NCBI GenBank assembly: GCA_002898555.1 | Contig: BEHR01000017.1 | Span: 1 to 64,000, forward strand | Source: a bacterium HR15 | Lineage (GTDB): Bacteria; Armatimonadota; Fimbriimonadia; Fimbriimonadales; GBS-DC | Reading direction: 5' to 3' | Length of the DNA: 64,000 nt | Shown: positions 19,107 through 28,138 of the stretch, piece after piece | How positions within the stretch are numbered: the first letter of the stretch is position 1 | How the letters are laid out: the number at the start of each line of letters is the position of its first letter | Notes under the pieces: model-generated | What the model was told of the DNA's origin: nothing | Database searches by the model: none | The model's input: the letters and a program-made list of their open reading frames with translations, nothing else | Position numbers and translations under genes: made by a program

Positions 19107-20333
19107 CTATCGGCTTGGTCGTTGTCTTGCCGTGCGTGAGGGCTTCAGCACCAGGAAGCTCAGCAGCACGCCCAAAGTGAGCATCAGGGCGCAGCCGATA
19201 AAGGGCACACGATGGGAGGGGATGTGCCAGTTGCCGATGGTCAAGTTGGCATGCTCATACAAAACGCCCCCCAGCAGGGCGCCCAGGATGCTCCCGATGC
19301 CCTGTGCGGTGCCTGCTGCACCCAAGATGACCCCACGCCGCTCCGGATAGACCTCGCTCAGTTCCGCCATCCATGCTGCCAGCGCCAGCACGAAGCTCAG
19401 CGCACCCACCCCTGCTGCCAGCAACACCAGCAACGGATGTGGCTTGGCAGGCAGCACAATCGCCCACATCACCAGCGCACCCCCTGCCAAACCCAGCCGT
19501 ACCGAGGGCACATGTCCGAGCCGATCTGACCAGTGCCCAATTGGCACGCTCAGAGCACCTATCAGTAGCGCGGGAAACACCAGCCCCAGCCCGAACATCG
19601 TCTCGCTGATCCGGAACTCATCCATCGCATAGAGTTTCACCAGCAGCATAACCAGCCCCGTGCCGAAAAAGACCACGAAAGCCAGCAACAGATGACCGGG
19701 CACCAAGCGCACCGCACCAAGAAACGCCCGAACGGAGAACTCGCTATGCTGGGGATCTGCATGGGACGGCTGCGAATGCCCATCTCTGGGATAGTATCGC
19801 CAGATAATCAGCACGGCTGTCGCGAACAGCACCGATACCAGATAGAACGATGCCGTTTTTTTGCCTGTAAGGTCGTTGGCTAAGCCACCCGCAAGCGGGC
19901 CGAGTGCGATGCCCGACATATAGGTCATGTTGAGAAAACTCATCGCCCACGAGCGGCGTTCTGGCGACACGGTATCGCCAATGGCGGCGTAGGCAGCGGG
20001 CCAGAGCATCGCTGCGCCCAGACCATCCAACCCGCGTAATAACAGGAACCACACCGGGTGCTGTACAAACACGGTCGTGATGGCGGTGACGCAGGTAATC
20101 AGAGGGCCGATGAGCATCAGGCGGCGGCGTCCGAATCGGTCGCTTAGCATGCCCATCGGGGCGCGAAAGACCGCTTCCGTGAGCAGAAAGATAGAGCCGA
20201 CCGCCGTCACGGTCGATTCGCCCAGTCCGATAGTATCCCGCAGATAGACGGGCATCGCGGAGATATTGAGCGTGACATAGCCCAGCTCCGCAAAGCCCGC
20301 CATCAGCACCAGCGCCCAGAACGCCCTCGGCAT
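19107..20333 (-). CDS. Major facilitator superfamily transporter
   Basis: 408 residues from ATG 20333. The frame is open to 20420, and a GTG at 20351 overlapping the upstream stop is possible. Twelve predicted transmembrane helices. The loop 2-3 motif GMLSDRFGRRRLMLIG is the MFS signature A. A second half-copy is GHWSDRLGH. A proton-coupled drug/sugar exporter-like protein of the inner membrane; the substrate is unknown. The next upstream gene (20344-21420, oxidoreductase) lies on the same strand, its stop 10 bases from this start, so they are likely co-transcribed. Confidence 0.9.
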   Translation of the reverse strand: MPRAFWALVLMAGFAELGYVTLNISAMPVYLRDTIGLGESTVTAVGSIFLLTEAVFRAPMGMLSDRFGRRRLMLIGPLITCVTAITTVFVQHPVWFLLLRGLDGLGAAMLWPAAYAAIGDTVSPERRSWAMSFLNMTYMSGIALGPLAGGLANDLTGKKTASFYLVSVLFATAVLIIWRYYPRDGHSQPSHADPQHSEFSVRAFLGAVRLVPGHLLLAFVVFFGTGLVMLLVKLYAMDEFRISETMFGLGLVFPALLIGALSVPIGHWSDRLGHVPSVRLGLAGGALVMWAIVLPAKPHPLLVLLAAGVGALSFVLALAAWMAELSEVYPERRGVILGAAGTAQGIGSILGALLGGVLYEHANLTIGNWHIPSHRVPFIGCALMLTLGVLLSFLVLKPSRTARQRPSR

Positions 20334-20343
20334 TCCCCACTCA

Positions 20344-21420
20344 CTATTCACCGATTTCTGTGTCGATGGCGGCTTCGCGTCCCGTTTCTGCCGATTCGTA
20401 GATGGCGTCCAGGATCGCATTCAGGATGAACCCGTGTTCGCCGGGCACGGGCGACGGCTTGCCTTGCTCAATCGCGTCAATGAACGCCTCCACTTCTGCA
20501 TGATAGGCGTTCACACTGGGCAGGTGTGCCGGTTCGATGTTATAGAGCGTGCGATTATGTTCTGTAAAGATTTTCACAGGTGGCTGTCCGATGGGGTTCG
20601 CGAACACGCCCCCTCTATCACCCAAGATCAGTGTGTTGAATTCATCGCTTTCGATATTCGCGCAAAAACTCGCTTCCAGAGTGAGCGTCGCCCCGTTCTC
20701 GAAACGGATGAACCCCACCGCGAAATCTTCCACCGTGAATTTTTTGGGGTCCCACTGCCCCATCAGCCCGACCACATCGTCGCGATGCCCGAACTTGGTG
20801 TAGGTGGCACCGCACGCAGAAACGGGCTTAGGATAGCCCATCAGCCAGAGGGTCGCGTCCAGGATGTGCACGCCGATATCGATAAGCGGTCCACCACCCT
20901 GCTTCTCCTTATCGATAAACACGCCCCAGCCGGGGATGCCGCGTCGGCGCAGAGCATGCGCACGGGCGTAATAGATATCCCCAAGGTTCCCCTCCTGCTG
21001 AATGTATTTATACAGGAACTGGGCGACGCCCGTGAAACGCCACTGGAGCGCGACCTGCAAGATTTTGCCTGTGCGTCGCGCTACCCGCACCATCTCACGC
21101 GCCTCGCGGGCATTGCGCGCCAGTGGCTTCTCGCACAACACATGTTTGCCCGCCTCTAACGCCGCGATGGTAGCATCTTTGTGCATGAAGTTCGGCGTGC
21201 AGACGCTCACCGCATGGATATCGTCGCGTTTGAGCATCTCACGGAAGTCGGTGTAGATATGCGGCACATTGAACTTGCTCGCCGCGGCGCGCGCGTTCTC
21301 TTCGTTAATATCCGCTACCGCGATAATCTCCACCCGGTCGCTCAGCCGTGCATAGCCCGGCATGTGTTGTGACTGCGCAATACCACCTGAACCGATAATC
21401 CCGATACCTATCTTGCCCAA
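20344..21420 (-). CDS. Gfo/Idh/MocA family oxidoreductase
   Basis: 358 residues starting with TTG 21420, which follows AAGGAGGAG. The N-terminal Rossmann fold has GIIGSGGIAQSQHMPGY and the VCTPNFMHKD and CEKPLARN motifs (about 74-100; Lys of EKP is catalytic). The C-terminal alpha/beta domain contains GGGPLIDIGVHILD. NAD(P)-dependent sugar or inositol dehydrogenases of this type act in the cytoplasm. The substrate is unknown. A shared transcript with the MFS transporter would suit sugar uptake and oxidation, by inference. Confidence 0.93.
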   Translation of the reverse strand: MGKIGIGIIGSGGIAQSQHMPGYARLSDRVEIIAVADINEENARAAASKFNVPHIYTDFREMLKRDDIHAVSVCTPNFMHKDATIAALEAGKHVLCEKPLARNAREAREMVRVARRTGKILQVALQWRFTGVAQFLYKYIQQEGNLGDIYYARAHALRRRGIPGWGVFIDKEKQGGGPLIDIGVHILDATLWLMGYPKPVSACGATYTKFGHRDDVVGLMGQWDPKKFTVEDFAVGFIRFENGATLTLEASFCANIESDEFNTLILGDRGGVFANPIGQPPVKIFTEHNRTLYNIEPAHLPSVNAYHAEVEAFIDAIEQGKPSPVPGEHGFILNAILDAIYESAETGREAAIDTEIGE

Positions 21421-21445
21421 TTTCTCTCCTCCTTGACCAGAGTAG

Positions 21446-21467
21446 AGGCAGACCTATCCGTCTGCCT
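21446..21467. repeat. REP-like palindrome in a divergent intergenic region
   Basis: AGGCAGAC-CTATCC-GTCTGCCT forms a perfect 8-bp hairpin. The same core (GGCAGAC ... GTCTGCC) recurs at about 42867 and 48726, where it sits in element remnants. It lies between two divergent genes, so it could act on either leader. Confidence 0.6.
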
Positions 21468-21508
21468 GCCTATGAAGTATACCCGCCTGTTGAGGTATCA
21501 TCTGGGCT

Positions 21509-22546
21509 ATGAAGGCGGTGCGATTACATGAGTTTGGCACGGCAGAGAAACTCATTTATGAAACGGATGTGCCCGACCCTGTGCCCCAGCGGGGCGAGGT
21601 GCTGGTGCGGGTACAGGCATGCGCGTTGAACCATCTGGACATCTGGGTACGCAACGGCATTCCCGCCTACAATACACCCTTGCCCCATATTCTGGGCAGC
21701 GATATCGCAGGAGAAGTGATGGAGGTGGGCGACGGGGTCAAAGAATGGCGCAAGGGCGACCTCGTGGTGCTGTACCCCATTATCAGCTGTGGTCAGTGTC
21801 GATACTGTCGCACAGGGCGCGAAAATCTTTGCGTCGCGGTGCAGGTTATTGGCGCCCATCGCCCGGGAGGCTACGCGGAATATATCGTGGTGCCTGCTCG
21901 CAACCTGTTGCCCAAGCCCACTATCCTGAGCTTTGTGGAAGCGGCTGCCGTGCCCCTGGTGTTCCTGACCGCGTGGCACATGCTCATTCATCGAGCGCGC
22001 CTCCAACCCGGGGAGTGGGCGCTGATTATGGGGGGCAGCAGTGGCGTCGGTAGCGCAGCGATCCAGATTGCCAAACTGCGCGGCGCGCTGGTCATCGCGA
22101 CGGCTGGCAACGAACAGAAAATGGAGCGCGCGCTGGGGTTGGGAGCCGATGCCGTGGTGAACCATAATAACCCCGAATGGTGGCGCGAGGTTAAAGAAAA
22201 AACAGAAGGCGAAGGGATCGATGTGGTGTTCGAGCATATCGGGCAGGCGGTCTTTGAATCGTGTGTGCGCCTGCTCAATAAAGGGGGGCGGCTCGTGACC
22301 TGCGGCGCGACCACGGGGCAAACCGCACAGTTCGATATCCGCTATCTGTTCAGCCGTGAGCTGGAGATTTACGGAGCCTATCTGGGCACGCGAGCGGAAC
22401 TGGCACAGTTGCTAACCCATGTGGAAGCAGGACGGCTCAAGCCCGTGGTGGACAGTGTCTTCCCGCTGAAAGAGGCACGCGCCGCCCATGAAAAGCTCGA
22501 AAGCCGTGACTTTTTCGGCAAAATCGTGCTAACCATCGGGGATTAG
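21509..22546 (+). CDS. Zinc-type medium-chain alcohol dehydrogenase / quinone-oxidoreductase-like
   Basis: 345 residues. The catalytic zinc region has ALNHLDIWVRNG and a GxDxAGxV-type motif (GSDIAGEVMEV). The structural-zinc loop SCGQCRYCRTGRENLC near residue 90 has four cysteines. The NAD(P) site GGSSGVGSAAIQIAK is near 172. Thus it is the zinc-containing MDR class and not the zinc-free quinone reductase. The substrate is unknown. The start is only about 13 bases after a TATCAT, so the leader is short. Stand-alone gene. Confidence 0.9.
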   Translation: MKAVRLHEFGTAEKLIYETDVPDPVPQRGEVLVRVQACALNHLDIWVRNGIPAYNTPLPHILGSDIAGEVMEVGDGVKEWRKGDLVVLYPIISCGQCRYCRTGRENLCVAVQVIGAHRPGGYAEYIVVPARNLLPKPTILSFVEAAAVPLVFLTAWHMLIHRARLQPGEWALIMGGSSGVGSAAIQIAKLRGALVIATAGNEQKMERALGLGADAVVNHNNPEWWREVKEKTEGEGIDVVFEHIGQAVFESCVRLLNKGGRLVTCGATTGQTAQFDIRYLFSRELEIYGAYLGTRAELAQLLTHVEAGRLKPVVDSVFPLKEARAAHEKLESRDFFGKIVLTIGD

Positions 22547-22571
22547 GCGGGCGACCACGCGCCGACCTTGG

Positions 22572-23885
22572 TTAGAGGGCAAGGCTCCTGCTGATAAATT
22601 CTGCCAACGCCTTGTGGGCACGCTGAAGTTTAAGCTGGCGGCGCAGCTCCCGATCCTTGGGCGCGCCCTCCGGCTCTGGCAGTAGTCCCCAATTCGCGTT
22701 CATCGGCGGGAAATCGGGATGCGGATAGGTGGCGATGTAGTGCAGCAGGGAGCCAATCATTGTTTCGCGCGGAGGCGTCAGCGGTGGCTTGCCCTCTGCC
22801 AATCGCGCTGCGTTCAGCCCGGCAATCATGCCCGATGCCGCCGACTCAATATAGCCCTCTACACCCACCAGCTGCCCCGCGAAGAAGAGGCGCGTATCCT
22901 CGCGGAACTGCAAGGTAGGCATCAACAGGCGCGGCGAGTCGAGATAGGTGTTGCGATGTACCACCCCATAGCGGACGAACTCGGCATTCTCCAGCCCCGG
23001 CACAAGGCGAAACACACGCCTCTGCTCGCTCCATTTGAGGCGCGTCTGACACGCCACCAGGCTGTAGAGCGTGCGCTCGTTGTTCTCGGGACGCAGCTGC
23101 AATACGGCATAGGGACGCTTGCCTGTGCGTGGGTCAATTAACCCGACGGGTTTCAGCGGACCGAAGCGAAGGGTGTCTTTACCCCGCTCTGCCAACTCCT
23201 CTATCGGGACACAACCCTCAAAAAAGCGCGGCTCCTCAAAATCGTGCAGGGGCACACGCTCTGCCGAAACCAGCGCCTGCCAGAACTGCTCGTACTCCTC
23301 TTGGGTGAAGGGGCAGTTGATGTAGGCAGGATCGCCCTTCTCACGCCGACTGCCGAAAAAGACGCGCTCGTAGTTAACCGAGCTGGCGTCCACAATGGGG
23401 GAGACCGCATCATAGAAATAGAGGTGCTGACGCCCTGTGAGGCGAGCAATCGCGTTTGCCAGCGGTTCGGAGGTCAGCGGTCCGGTGGCGATAATCAGCG
23501 GACGGTCGTCGGGAATGTCCGTGACCTCCTCGCGGATGATTTCGATCAGCGGGTGGCTTTCGAGGCGGGCAGTAATGGCTTGGGCGAAGGGTTCGCGATT
23601 CACGGCAAGCGCCTCGCCCGCAGGCACGGCAAACTCGCGTGCCGTTGGAATCACGATGGAACCCAGCTGCTCCATCTCCCACTTCAGCAGACCCGCTGGC
23701 GTGGTGGGCAGCATCGATTTGAAGGAGTTGGAGCAGACCAGCTCAGCGAGCCAACCTGTTTTGTGGGCAGGGGTCATCTTGTGCGGACGCATCTCATACA
23801 GGCGCACGGGCACGCCCATACGCGCCGCCATCCATGCTGCCTCGACGCCCGCGAAGCCGCCCCCGATAATCGTCACGCGCGACAT
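22572..23885 (-). CDS. trmFO: Methylenetetrahydrofolate-tRNA-(uracil-5-)-methyltransferase
   Basis: 437 residues, typical. It makes 5-methyluridine at position 54 of tRNA using methylene-THF and FAD. The FAD-binding motif is IIGGGFAGVEAAW near the N-terminus. GWLAELVCSNSFKS near 44-57 holds the conserved N-terminal cysteine. The C-terminal part carries LFFAGQLVGVEGYIESAASG. It lies 18 bases downstream of nuoG on the same strand and may be co-transcribed with it. There is no thymidylate synthase ThyX nearby. Confidence 0.95.
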   Translation of the reverse strand: MSRVTIIGGGFAGVEAAWMAARMGVPVRLYEMRPHKMTPAHKTGWLAELVCSNSFKSMLPTTPAGLLKWEMEQLGSIVIPTAREFAVPAGEALAVNREPFAQAITARLESHPLIEIIREEVTDIPDDRPLIIATGPLTSEPLANAIARLTGRQHLYFYDAVSPIVDASSVNYERVFFGSRREKGDPAYINCPFTQEEYEQFWQALVSAERVPLHDFEEPRFFEGCVPIEELAERGKDTLRFGPLKPVGLIDPRTGKRPYAVLQLRPENNERTLYSLVACQTRLKWSEQRRVFRLVPGLENAEFVRYGVVHRNTYLDSPRLLMPTLQFREDTRLFFAGQLVGVEGYIESAASGMIAGLNAARLAEGKPPLTPPRETMIGSLLHYIATYPHPDFPPMNANWGLLPEPEGAPKDRELRRQLKLQRAHKALAEFISRSLAL

Positions 23886-23903
23886 GCCAGAAAGGATTTT
23901 ACC

Positions 23904-26078
23904 CTACTCCCACCGCCTTCCCTGATCGCCAAGCATCTCATAGGTGCAATCCGCGTAGGAGGGAACCAGCTCGCTGATTTCGCACATAATCTCGCGCGGG
24001 TTGAAAGGCGGGGTCTGGCGCATGGTGCGCAGCCACAGCTCGGCAAAGATAAGCCAGTCAGGTTTGGCATCGCCCGGCGGCTCGATCGCCTTCCAAAAGC
24101 GCTGCACACGCCGCTCCCAATTTGTAAAAGTGCCCTCGCTCTCGGCAAAGGTGCAGGCGGGCAGTAGCAGGTCCGCATAGTGGGCGGTTTCGGTCATCAG
24201 CGCATCCTGCACGACCACGAAGTCGCAGGCACTTAGAGCGCGCTCCGCGAGGGCAGGGTCATAGTGCCGCTCGACAGGGTTTACCCCTGCCAAATAAAGC
24301 ACCTGCACCTCGCCAGTAAGACATGCATGGAAGATGGCATCCGTGTTCAAGCCGGGCTGCGCAGGCAACGGAACACTATAAGCCGCTTCGAACCGTGCCC
24401 GCGCCGTTGCATCGTCTACAGAAGCATAGCCGGGCAATAGGTCAGGCAGCACGCCCATGTCGAGCGCGCCCTGCGAATTCGCTTCCGGCAGCAAGAGAGC
24501 GAGCTTCCCATCGGGCAGACGCTGTGCCAACTCCACCAGTGCCAGGAGGAGCGATTGCGCTTCAGGATGGTTCCACGCCTTCTCGCCCACCAGAATAATC
24601 ACGCCAGGCGATTGGGCAAGCAAGCTCGCCGCGGCATCTATGCTAACAGGGTTCGGGGATTGAGAGGGAGAAGCTGGGAATGAATCGCTGAGGCGCTGCA
24701 GCAACGCTTTCACCAGGTCCAGCTCCCCCCCGACGGGATAACGCAGGCTGACCTCTGCAAACTCCTCTACAGGTGTGCTGAGTGGATAGGCGACAAGAAC
24801 CTTCACGCCGTAGTGTCGCCATGCTTTGCGCAAACGCAAATAGATCATCGGCTGCTCCTCAATCAGGTCGGAGCCGAACACAAACACGAGCGGTGCGCTC
24901 TCTAAATCACCATACTCGATACCACTGGTGGGATAGCCGAGCCGTGCCGCGACATCGGCTTGCAGGTTGCCTTGATAGCGTGTGAGACGATGGTCGATAT
25001 TGTTTGTCTGGAAGGCGGCGCGGAACAGTTTTTGGAACAGATAGAGCGATTCGTTGCTCAACCTCTGCCCGGCAATCGCTGCGATCGCCTGCCTGTCACC
25101 CGTCTTACGCGCCTCGTTGATACGGGCAAGCAACAGGTCATAGGCGTCTGCCCACGAGATAGGCTCCCAATCGCCACCGCGCCGCCTCATCGGCTGCGTC
25201 AATCGATTCGGCGCGTGCATGTAGGTCTGCTCGAACTTGCCTTTATCGCAGGTCCAGGTCTCATTCACAGCAGGGTTCTCGCGGGCGTTAATGCGCACAA
25301 TCTGCCCACTGCGACTGTCCAAATAGAGATTGCACCCGTTGGAACACATCGAGCAGATGCTTTTTTGCGTTACAATATCCCAAGGGCGAGCGCGAAAGCG
25401 ATAGGTGCGGCTGGTGAGCGCGCCCACAGGACAAATCTCGATCACATTCCCGCTGAATCGGCTGGTGAACTCGGTCAGCTGGAAAGTGTGGGGCTGCATC
25501 TGTGCGCCTCGAAAGAGGAACGCCAGCTGCGCATCGCCCGAAATCTCCTCAGTGAAGCGCACACACCGCCCACAGTGGATGCACCGCTCCAGATCGAGCG
25601 CCACATACTTCGAGAGGGGGAACGCCTTCGGCAAGTGGCGCTTAATCTCGATATAGCGGCTGACGGGCGGACCGTAGAACTGCGTGTTGTTCTGCAGAGG
25701 ACATTCGCCACCCCGATCGCAGATAGGACAATCGAGCGGGTGATTGATAAGCAGAAATTCCAGAATGGCACGGCGGTCCTTGATAATCTGCTCGCTCTCT
25801 GTCCAAGCGACCAGCCCCTCCGTGCAGGGTAAGGTGCAGGCGGTCTGGGGCTTGGGCATTTTGCGCACCGAGCCGTCGGGCTGTTTCGTCCCTATTTCCA
25901 CAAGGCACATGCGGCACATCCCAACGGGCTTCATATATTTGTGGTAGCAAAAGATGGGAATGTCCGCGCCGATCCGTTTGGCGGCTTCAATCAGCAGTTC
26001 GCCCTCCGGTACTTGCAAAGGGATCCCGTTGATTTCGATGTTGACCAGCTTCGGCTCCACATGTTTTGGTTTTGGCAT
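23904..26078 (-). CDS. nuoG: NADH-quinone oxidoreductase subunit G
   Basis: 724 residues from ATG 26078, preceded by AGGAGG. Peripheral-arm subunit of respiratory complex I. The N-terminal 2Fe-2S ferredoxin domain has CYHKYMKPVGMCRMC. The HxxxCxxCxxxxxC cluster appears as HPLDCPICDRGGEC. The 4Fe-4S ligands are CIHCGRC and CPVGAL. A molybdopterin-oxidoreductase-like half follows, starting with the extra 4Fe-4S site CSMCSNGC and WTCDKGKFE. No other nuo gene is in the window, so this subunit is separated from at least its immediate operon partners. Its promoter region carries a palindrome (26113-26130). Confidence 0.95.
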   Translation of the reverse strand: MPKPKHVEPKLVNIEINGIPLQVPEGELLIEAAKRIGADIPIFCYHKYMKPVGMCRMCLVEIGTKQPDGSVRKMPKPQTACTLPCTEGLVAWTESEQIIKDRRAILEFLLINHPLDCPICDRGGECPLQNNTQFYGPPVSRYIEIKRHLPKAFPLSKYVALDLERCIHCGRCVRFTEEISGDAQLAFLFRGAQMQPHTFQLTEFTSRFSGNVIEICPVGALTSRTYRFRARPWDIVTQKSICSMCSNGCNLYLDSRSGQIVRINARENPAVNETWTCDKGKFEQTYMHAPNRLTQPMRRRGGDWEPISWADAYDLLLARINEARKTGDRQAIAAIAGQRLSNESLYLFQKLFRAAFQTNNIDHRLTRYQGNLQADVAARLGYPTSGIEYGDLESAPLVFVFGSDLIEEQPMIYLRLRKAWRHYGVKVLVAYPLSTPVEEFAEVSLRYPVGGELDLVKALLQRLSDSFPASPSQSPNPVSIDAAASLLAQSPGVIILVGEKAWNHPEAQSLLLALVELAQRLPDGKLALLLPEANSQGALDMGVLPDLLPGYASVDDATARARFEAAYSVPLPAQPGLNTDAIFHACLTGEVQVLYLAGVNPVERHYDPALAERALSACDFVVVQDALMTETAHYADLLLPACTFAESEGTFTNWERRVQRFWKAIEPPGDAKPDWLIFAELWLRTMRQTPPFNPREIMCEISELVPSYADCTYEMLGDQGRRWE

Positions 26079-26103
26079 CGGTTCGCCTCCTGCGACCTTG
26101 TGA

Positions 26104-26133
26104 ATTTTATCACATTCGAGCGGTCGAATGCAA
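26104..26133 (-). promoter_or_regulatory. nuoG promoter with a palindrome inside the spacer
   Basis: On the minus strand TTGCAT (26128-26133), 18-base spacer, TAAAAT (26104-26109). The spacer contains CATTCGA-GCGG-TCGAATG (26113-26130), a perfect 7-bp inverted repeat, placed where a bound repressor would block RNA polymerase. Confidence 0.55.
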
Positions 26134-26216
26134 GGGGTGGAGAAACGCCATCTGGGATACGCGCCATCGGCTTAGATGTTTGCCTATCCTGATGAATGGC
26201 GCAGGGAGCAGGAATC

Positions 26217-26238
26217 CGCCCTTGCAAGGGCGTATAGT
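26217..26238 (+). promoter_or_regulatory. Perfect 16-base palindrome next to a -10-like hexamer, upstream of the HAF-repeat gene
   Basis: CGCCCTTGCAAGGGCG (26217-26232) is immediately followed by TATAGT (26233-26238), and the gene starts at 26260. No good -35 is seen. It is an operator candidate, or part of a repeat. Confidence 0.4.
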
Positions 26239-26259
26239 TCTTTACAGGGGTAATGTGCG

Positions 26260-27507
26260 ATGAAGCGACCTACCGATTGGAGTAAGTGTCGTCAAGCGAT
26301 CCTGAAGCACAGTTTGTCCCTGCTGATAGCTTGTTGGCTTGCCCTTAACCCTGCGAGTGGGGCAGCGCAACGGCTCCTCTGGCTGGGTGTATTGCCCGAA
26401 GGCTTCCAGAGCGGCGCGTGGGATGTTACACCCAATGGTTCCGTCGTCGTGGGTTGGTCAACGATTACGATGTTTCACGCTTTCCGCTGGACCGCTGAAA
26501 CCGGGATGCAGGACTTGGGTACCCTGGGGGGTATTGCAAGCGAAGCCTATGCGGTCTCCGCTGATGGCATGGTCGTGGTCGGCTATGCCGTCGACAGCCT
26601 GGATCGGATGCGTGCCTTCCGTTGGACACCGGAATCAGGCATGCAGGATCTTGGCACATTGGGTGGGGCGTCCAGCGCTGCCACCGATGTCTCGGCTGAT
26701 GGCAGCGTGATTGTCGGCTGGGCAGCTAACAGCGCGGGGCAGACACGCGCCTTCCGCTGGACCGAGCAGACCGGTATGCAGGAGATCGGGGTGTTGCCTG
26801 GTGGCACATCGAGTGAGGCGTTCGGCGTTTCCCCGGATGGCTCCATCGTCGTCGGACGCGCTCGCGACAGTAGCGGGCAGTGGCGTGCCTTCCGCTGGAC
26901 CGCTGAAGAGGGCATGCAGGATCTCGGCACGCTGGGTGGCAACTGGAGCGAAGCGTGGGAAACCTCAGCCGATGGTTCGGTGATTGTCGGTCGCTCGCGC
27001 GACAGCGCAGGGCGATGGCGTGCCTTTCGCTGGACCGCTGAAGAGGGCATGCAGGATCTCGGCACGCTGGGTGGCAACTGGAGTGAAGCGCGCAGCGTCT
27101 CGCCCGATGGCACTCTTATTGTTGGACGCGCTCGCAACAGCGCGAACCAGTGGCGTGCCTTCCGCTGGACCGTGGCGCGCGGAATGGAGAACCTGAACAC
27201 AACCTATACCGAGCTGCTGACGGATGGCTCCGAGCTATGGGAAGCGACCGCTCTCTCGCCCGACGGACGCTATATCGCTGGCTGGGGCTATAACGCCGCC
27301 TCGCGCTTCGACGAAGCGTTCCTGCTCGATACACATCTCACCGGCGATGTCGATGGTGATGGCTGCATCGACGACGCCGACCTGCTGCGTGTGCTGTTCC
27401 GCTTCGGTCAGACAGGCTCCGGGCTGACTGAGGATGTGAACGGCGACGGCACCGTGGATGACGCCGACTTGCTGATCGTGCTGTTCAACTTCGGCAGAGG
27501 GTGTTAG
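26260..27507 (+). CDS. Secreted HAF-repeat beta-propeller-like protein with dockerin-like C-terminus
   Basis: 415 residues. Signal peptide (LSLLIACWLALNPASGAAQ). From about 40 to 330 come seven or so HAF-type repeats of about 45 residues with the pattern GMQDLGTLGG ... SADGSVIVG ... RAFRWT. Two repeats are almost identical at DNA level with a 135-base period (about 26894-27094), so recent tandem duplication or conversion has occurred. The C-terminus carries two EF-hand-like loops (GDVDGDGCIDDADLLRVLF, DVNGDGTVDDADLLIVLF). Probably cell-surface or extracellular; the function is unknown. Confidence 0.88.
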   Translation: MKRPTDWSKCRQAILKHSLSLLIACWLALNPASGAAQRLLWLGVLPEGFQSGAWDVTPNGSVVVGWSTITMFHAFRWTAETGMQDLGTLGGIASEAYAVSADGMVVVGYAVDSLDRMRAFRWTPESGMQDLGTLGGASSAATDVSADGSVIVGWAANSAGQTRAFRWTEQTGMQEIGVLPGGTSSEAFGVSPDGSIVVGRARDSSGQWRAFRWTAEEGMQDLGTLGGNWSEAWETSADGSVIVGRSRDSAGRWRAFRWTAEEGMQDLGTLGGNWSEARSVSPDGTLIVGRARNSANQWRAFRWTVARGMENLNTTYTELLTDGSELWEATALSPDGRYIAGWGYNAASRFDEAFLLDTHLTGDVDGDGCIDDADLLRVLFRFGQTGSGLTEDVNGDGTVDDADLLIVLFNFGRGC

Positions 27508-27585
27508 CACTGCGTGAACGCCTATCCCCTGTCCTCTGAGGGTGTTCGGAAACTCCTGTAAGCGCAAAGCATTGCTAACAACTCT

Positions 27586-28129
27586 GAGGCTGTTCGAAAA
27601 TTCCGCTGAGGCAAACCGCCCACGCAACCAAAACACCCTCCCACAAGGTTGACAAAACTACACCTCGTGTCCAAACCTGTCGGGTGCACCCTGCACAGAA
27701 AGAACACGGAGGCGTCAAAAGCAGACAGCACAGCAACAGACGCCCAGCCAAACAACGAGGTGCCGGCACCCTCGCTAAACAACGGCAACACATAGAGCGC
27801 CAACCTGCATCGGCGCCTGAACACGGCAACACGTCAGCTGCCCATCGGAGGCAGCTGCCCCTTTGCCCCTGTCGGTTCGGGCAGAAGGGGGTTCCGAAAA
27901 GGACCGACTGGCTCCTGACGCCCCGCCCGGGGCAGACGGAGGCACGGGAAACCGGGCTATTGCGTGCGCGTCCCTGTCCGTCGGGGCAGTGTAGCACGAG
28001 AGGGGATGAGTGAGACGGACGAGGTTCGCAGAGGCTGGGCGGGCGGTTGCTGGGGGGTTCAATCCCCCCACCTCCATCAGGTCAGACGGAACCTTCTATG
28101 CATGCACCTGTGATTTTTCGAACACCCTC
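27586..28129. mobile_element. Region bounded by IS-type terminal inverted repeats, holding tmRNA-like sequence
   Basis: GAGGCTGTTCGAAAATT (27586-27602) faces GATTTTTCGAACACCCTC (28112-28129). A second left-type end GAGGGTGTTCGGAAA lies at 27538. No protein is supported inside. The right end is an exact copy of the right end of the adjacent IS (29143-29160). It could be a non-autonomous element or two solo ends. Confidence 0.5.
27708..28077 (+). ncRNA. ssrA: tmRNA-like RNA (3' half recognisable, 5' half not)
   Basis: The 3' end has a T-arm GGGGGTTCAATCCCCC followed by ACCTCCA, the usual tmRNA ending. The preceding GAGTGAGACGGAC and CGCAGAGGC resemble the segment before the T-arm in known tmRNAs. 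Upstream are strong hairpins (for example GTCCGTC at about 27977 with GACGGAC at 28014) and a CCAAACAACGAG segment that resembles a tag region. However, the T-loop is one base short, the expected 5' motif with TTCGAC is absent, the acceptor 5' strand fits only with a mismatch (GGAGGCG at 27708), and no tag ending in Ala-Ala is read. It may be a diverged or decayed copy. The 5' boundary is uncertain. Confidence 0.42.
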
Positions 28130-28138
28130 AGGGAGTAA

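Noticed and set aside
24960-25832. Plus-strand open frame of 290 codons inside nuoG
   Set aside because: nuoG on the other strand shows all iron-sulfur motifs across the same bases; the plus frame has no motif or ribosome site.
28000-28077. A standard tRNA gene ending at 28077
   Set aside because: The T-arm is good, but no 5' acceptor strand or anticodon arm lies within 75-95 bases upstream; a tmRNA-like RNA explains it better.
27700-28080. RNase P RNA
   Set aside because: The conserved GAGGAAAGTCC-type and ACAGAA-type core segments are absent on both strands.
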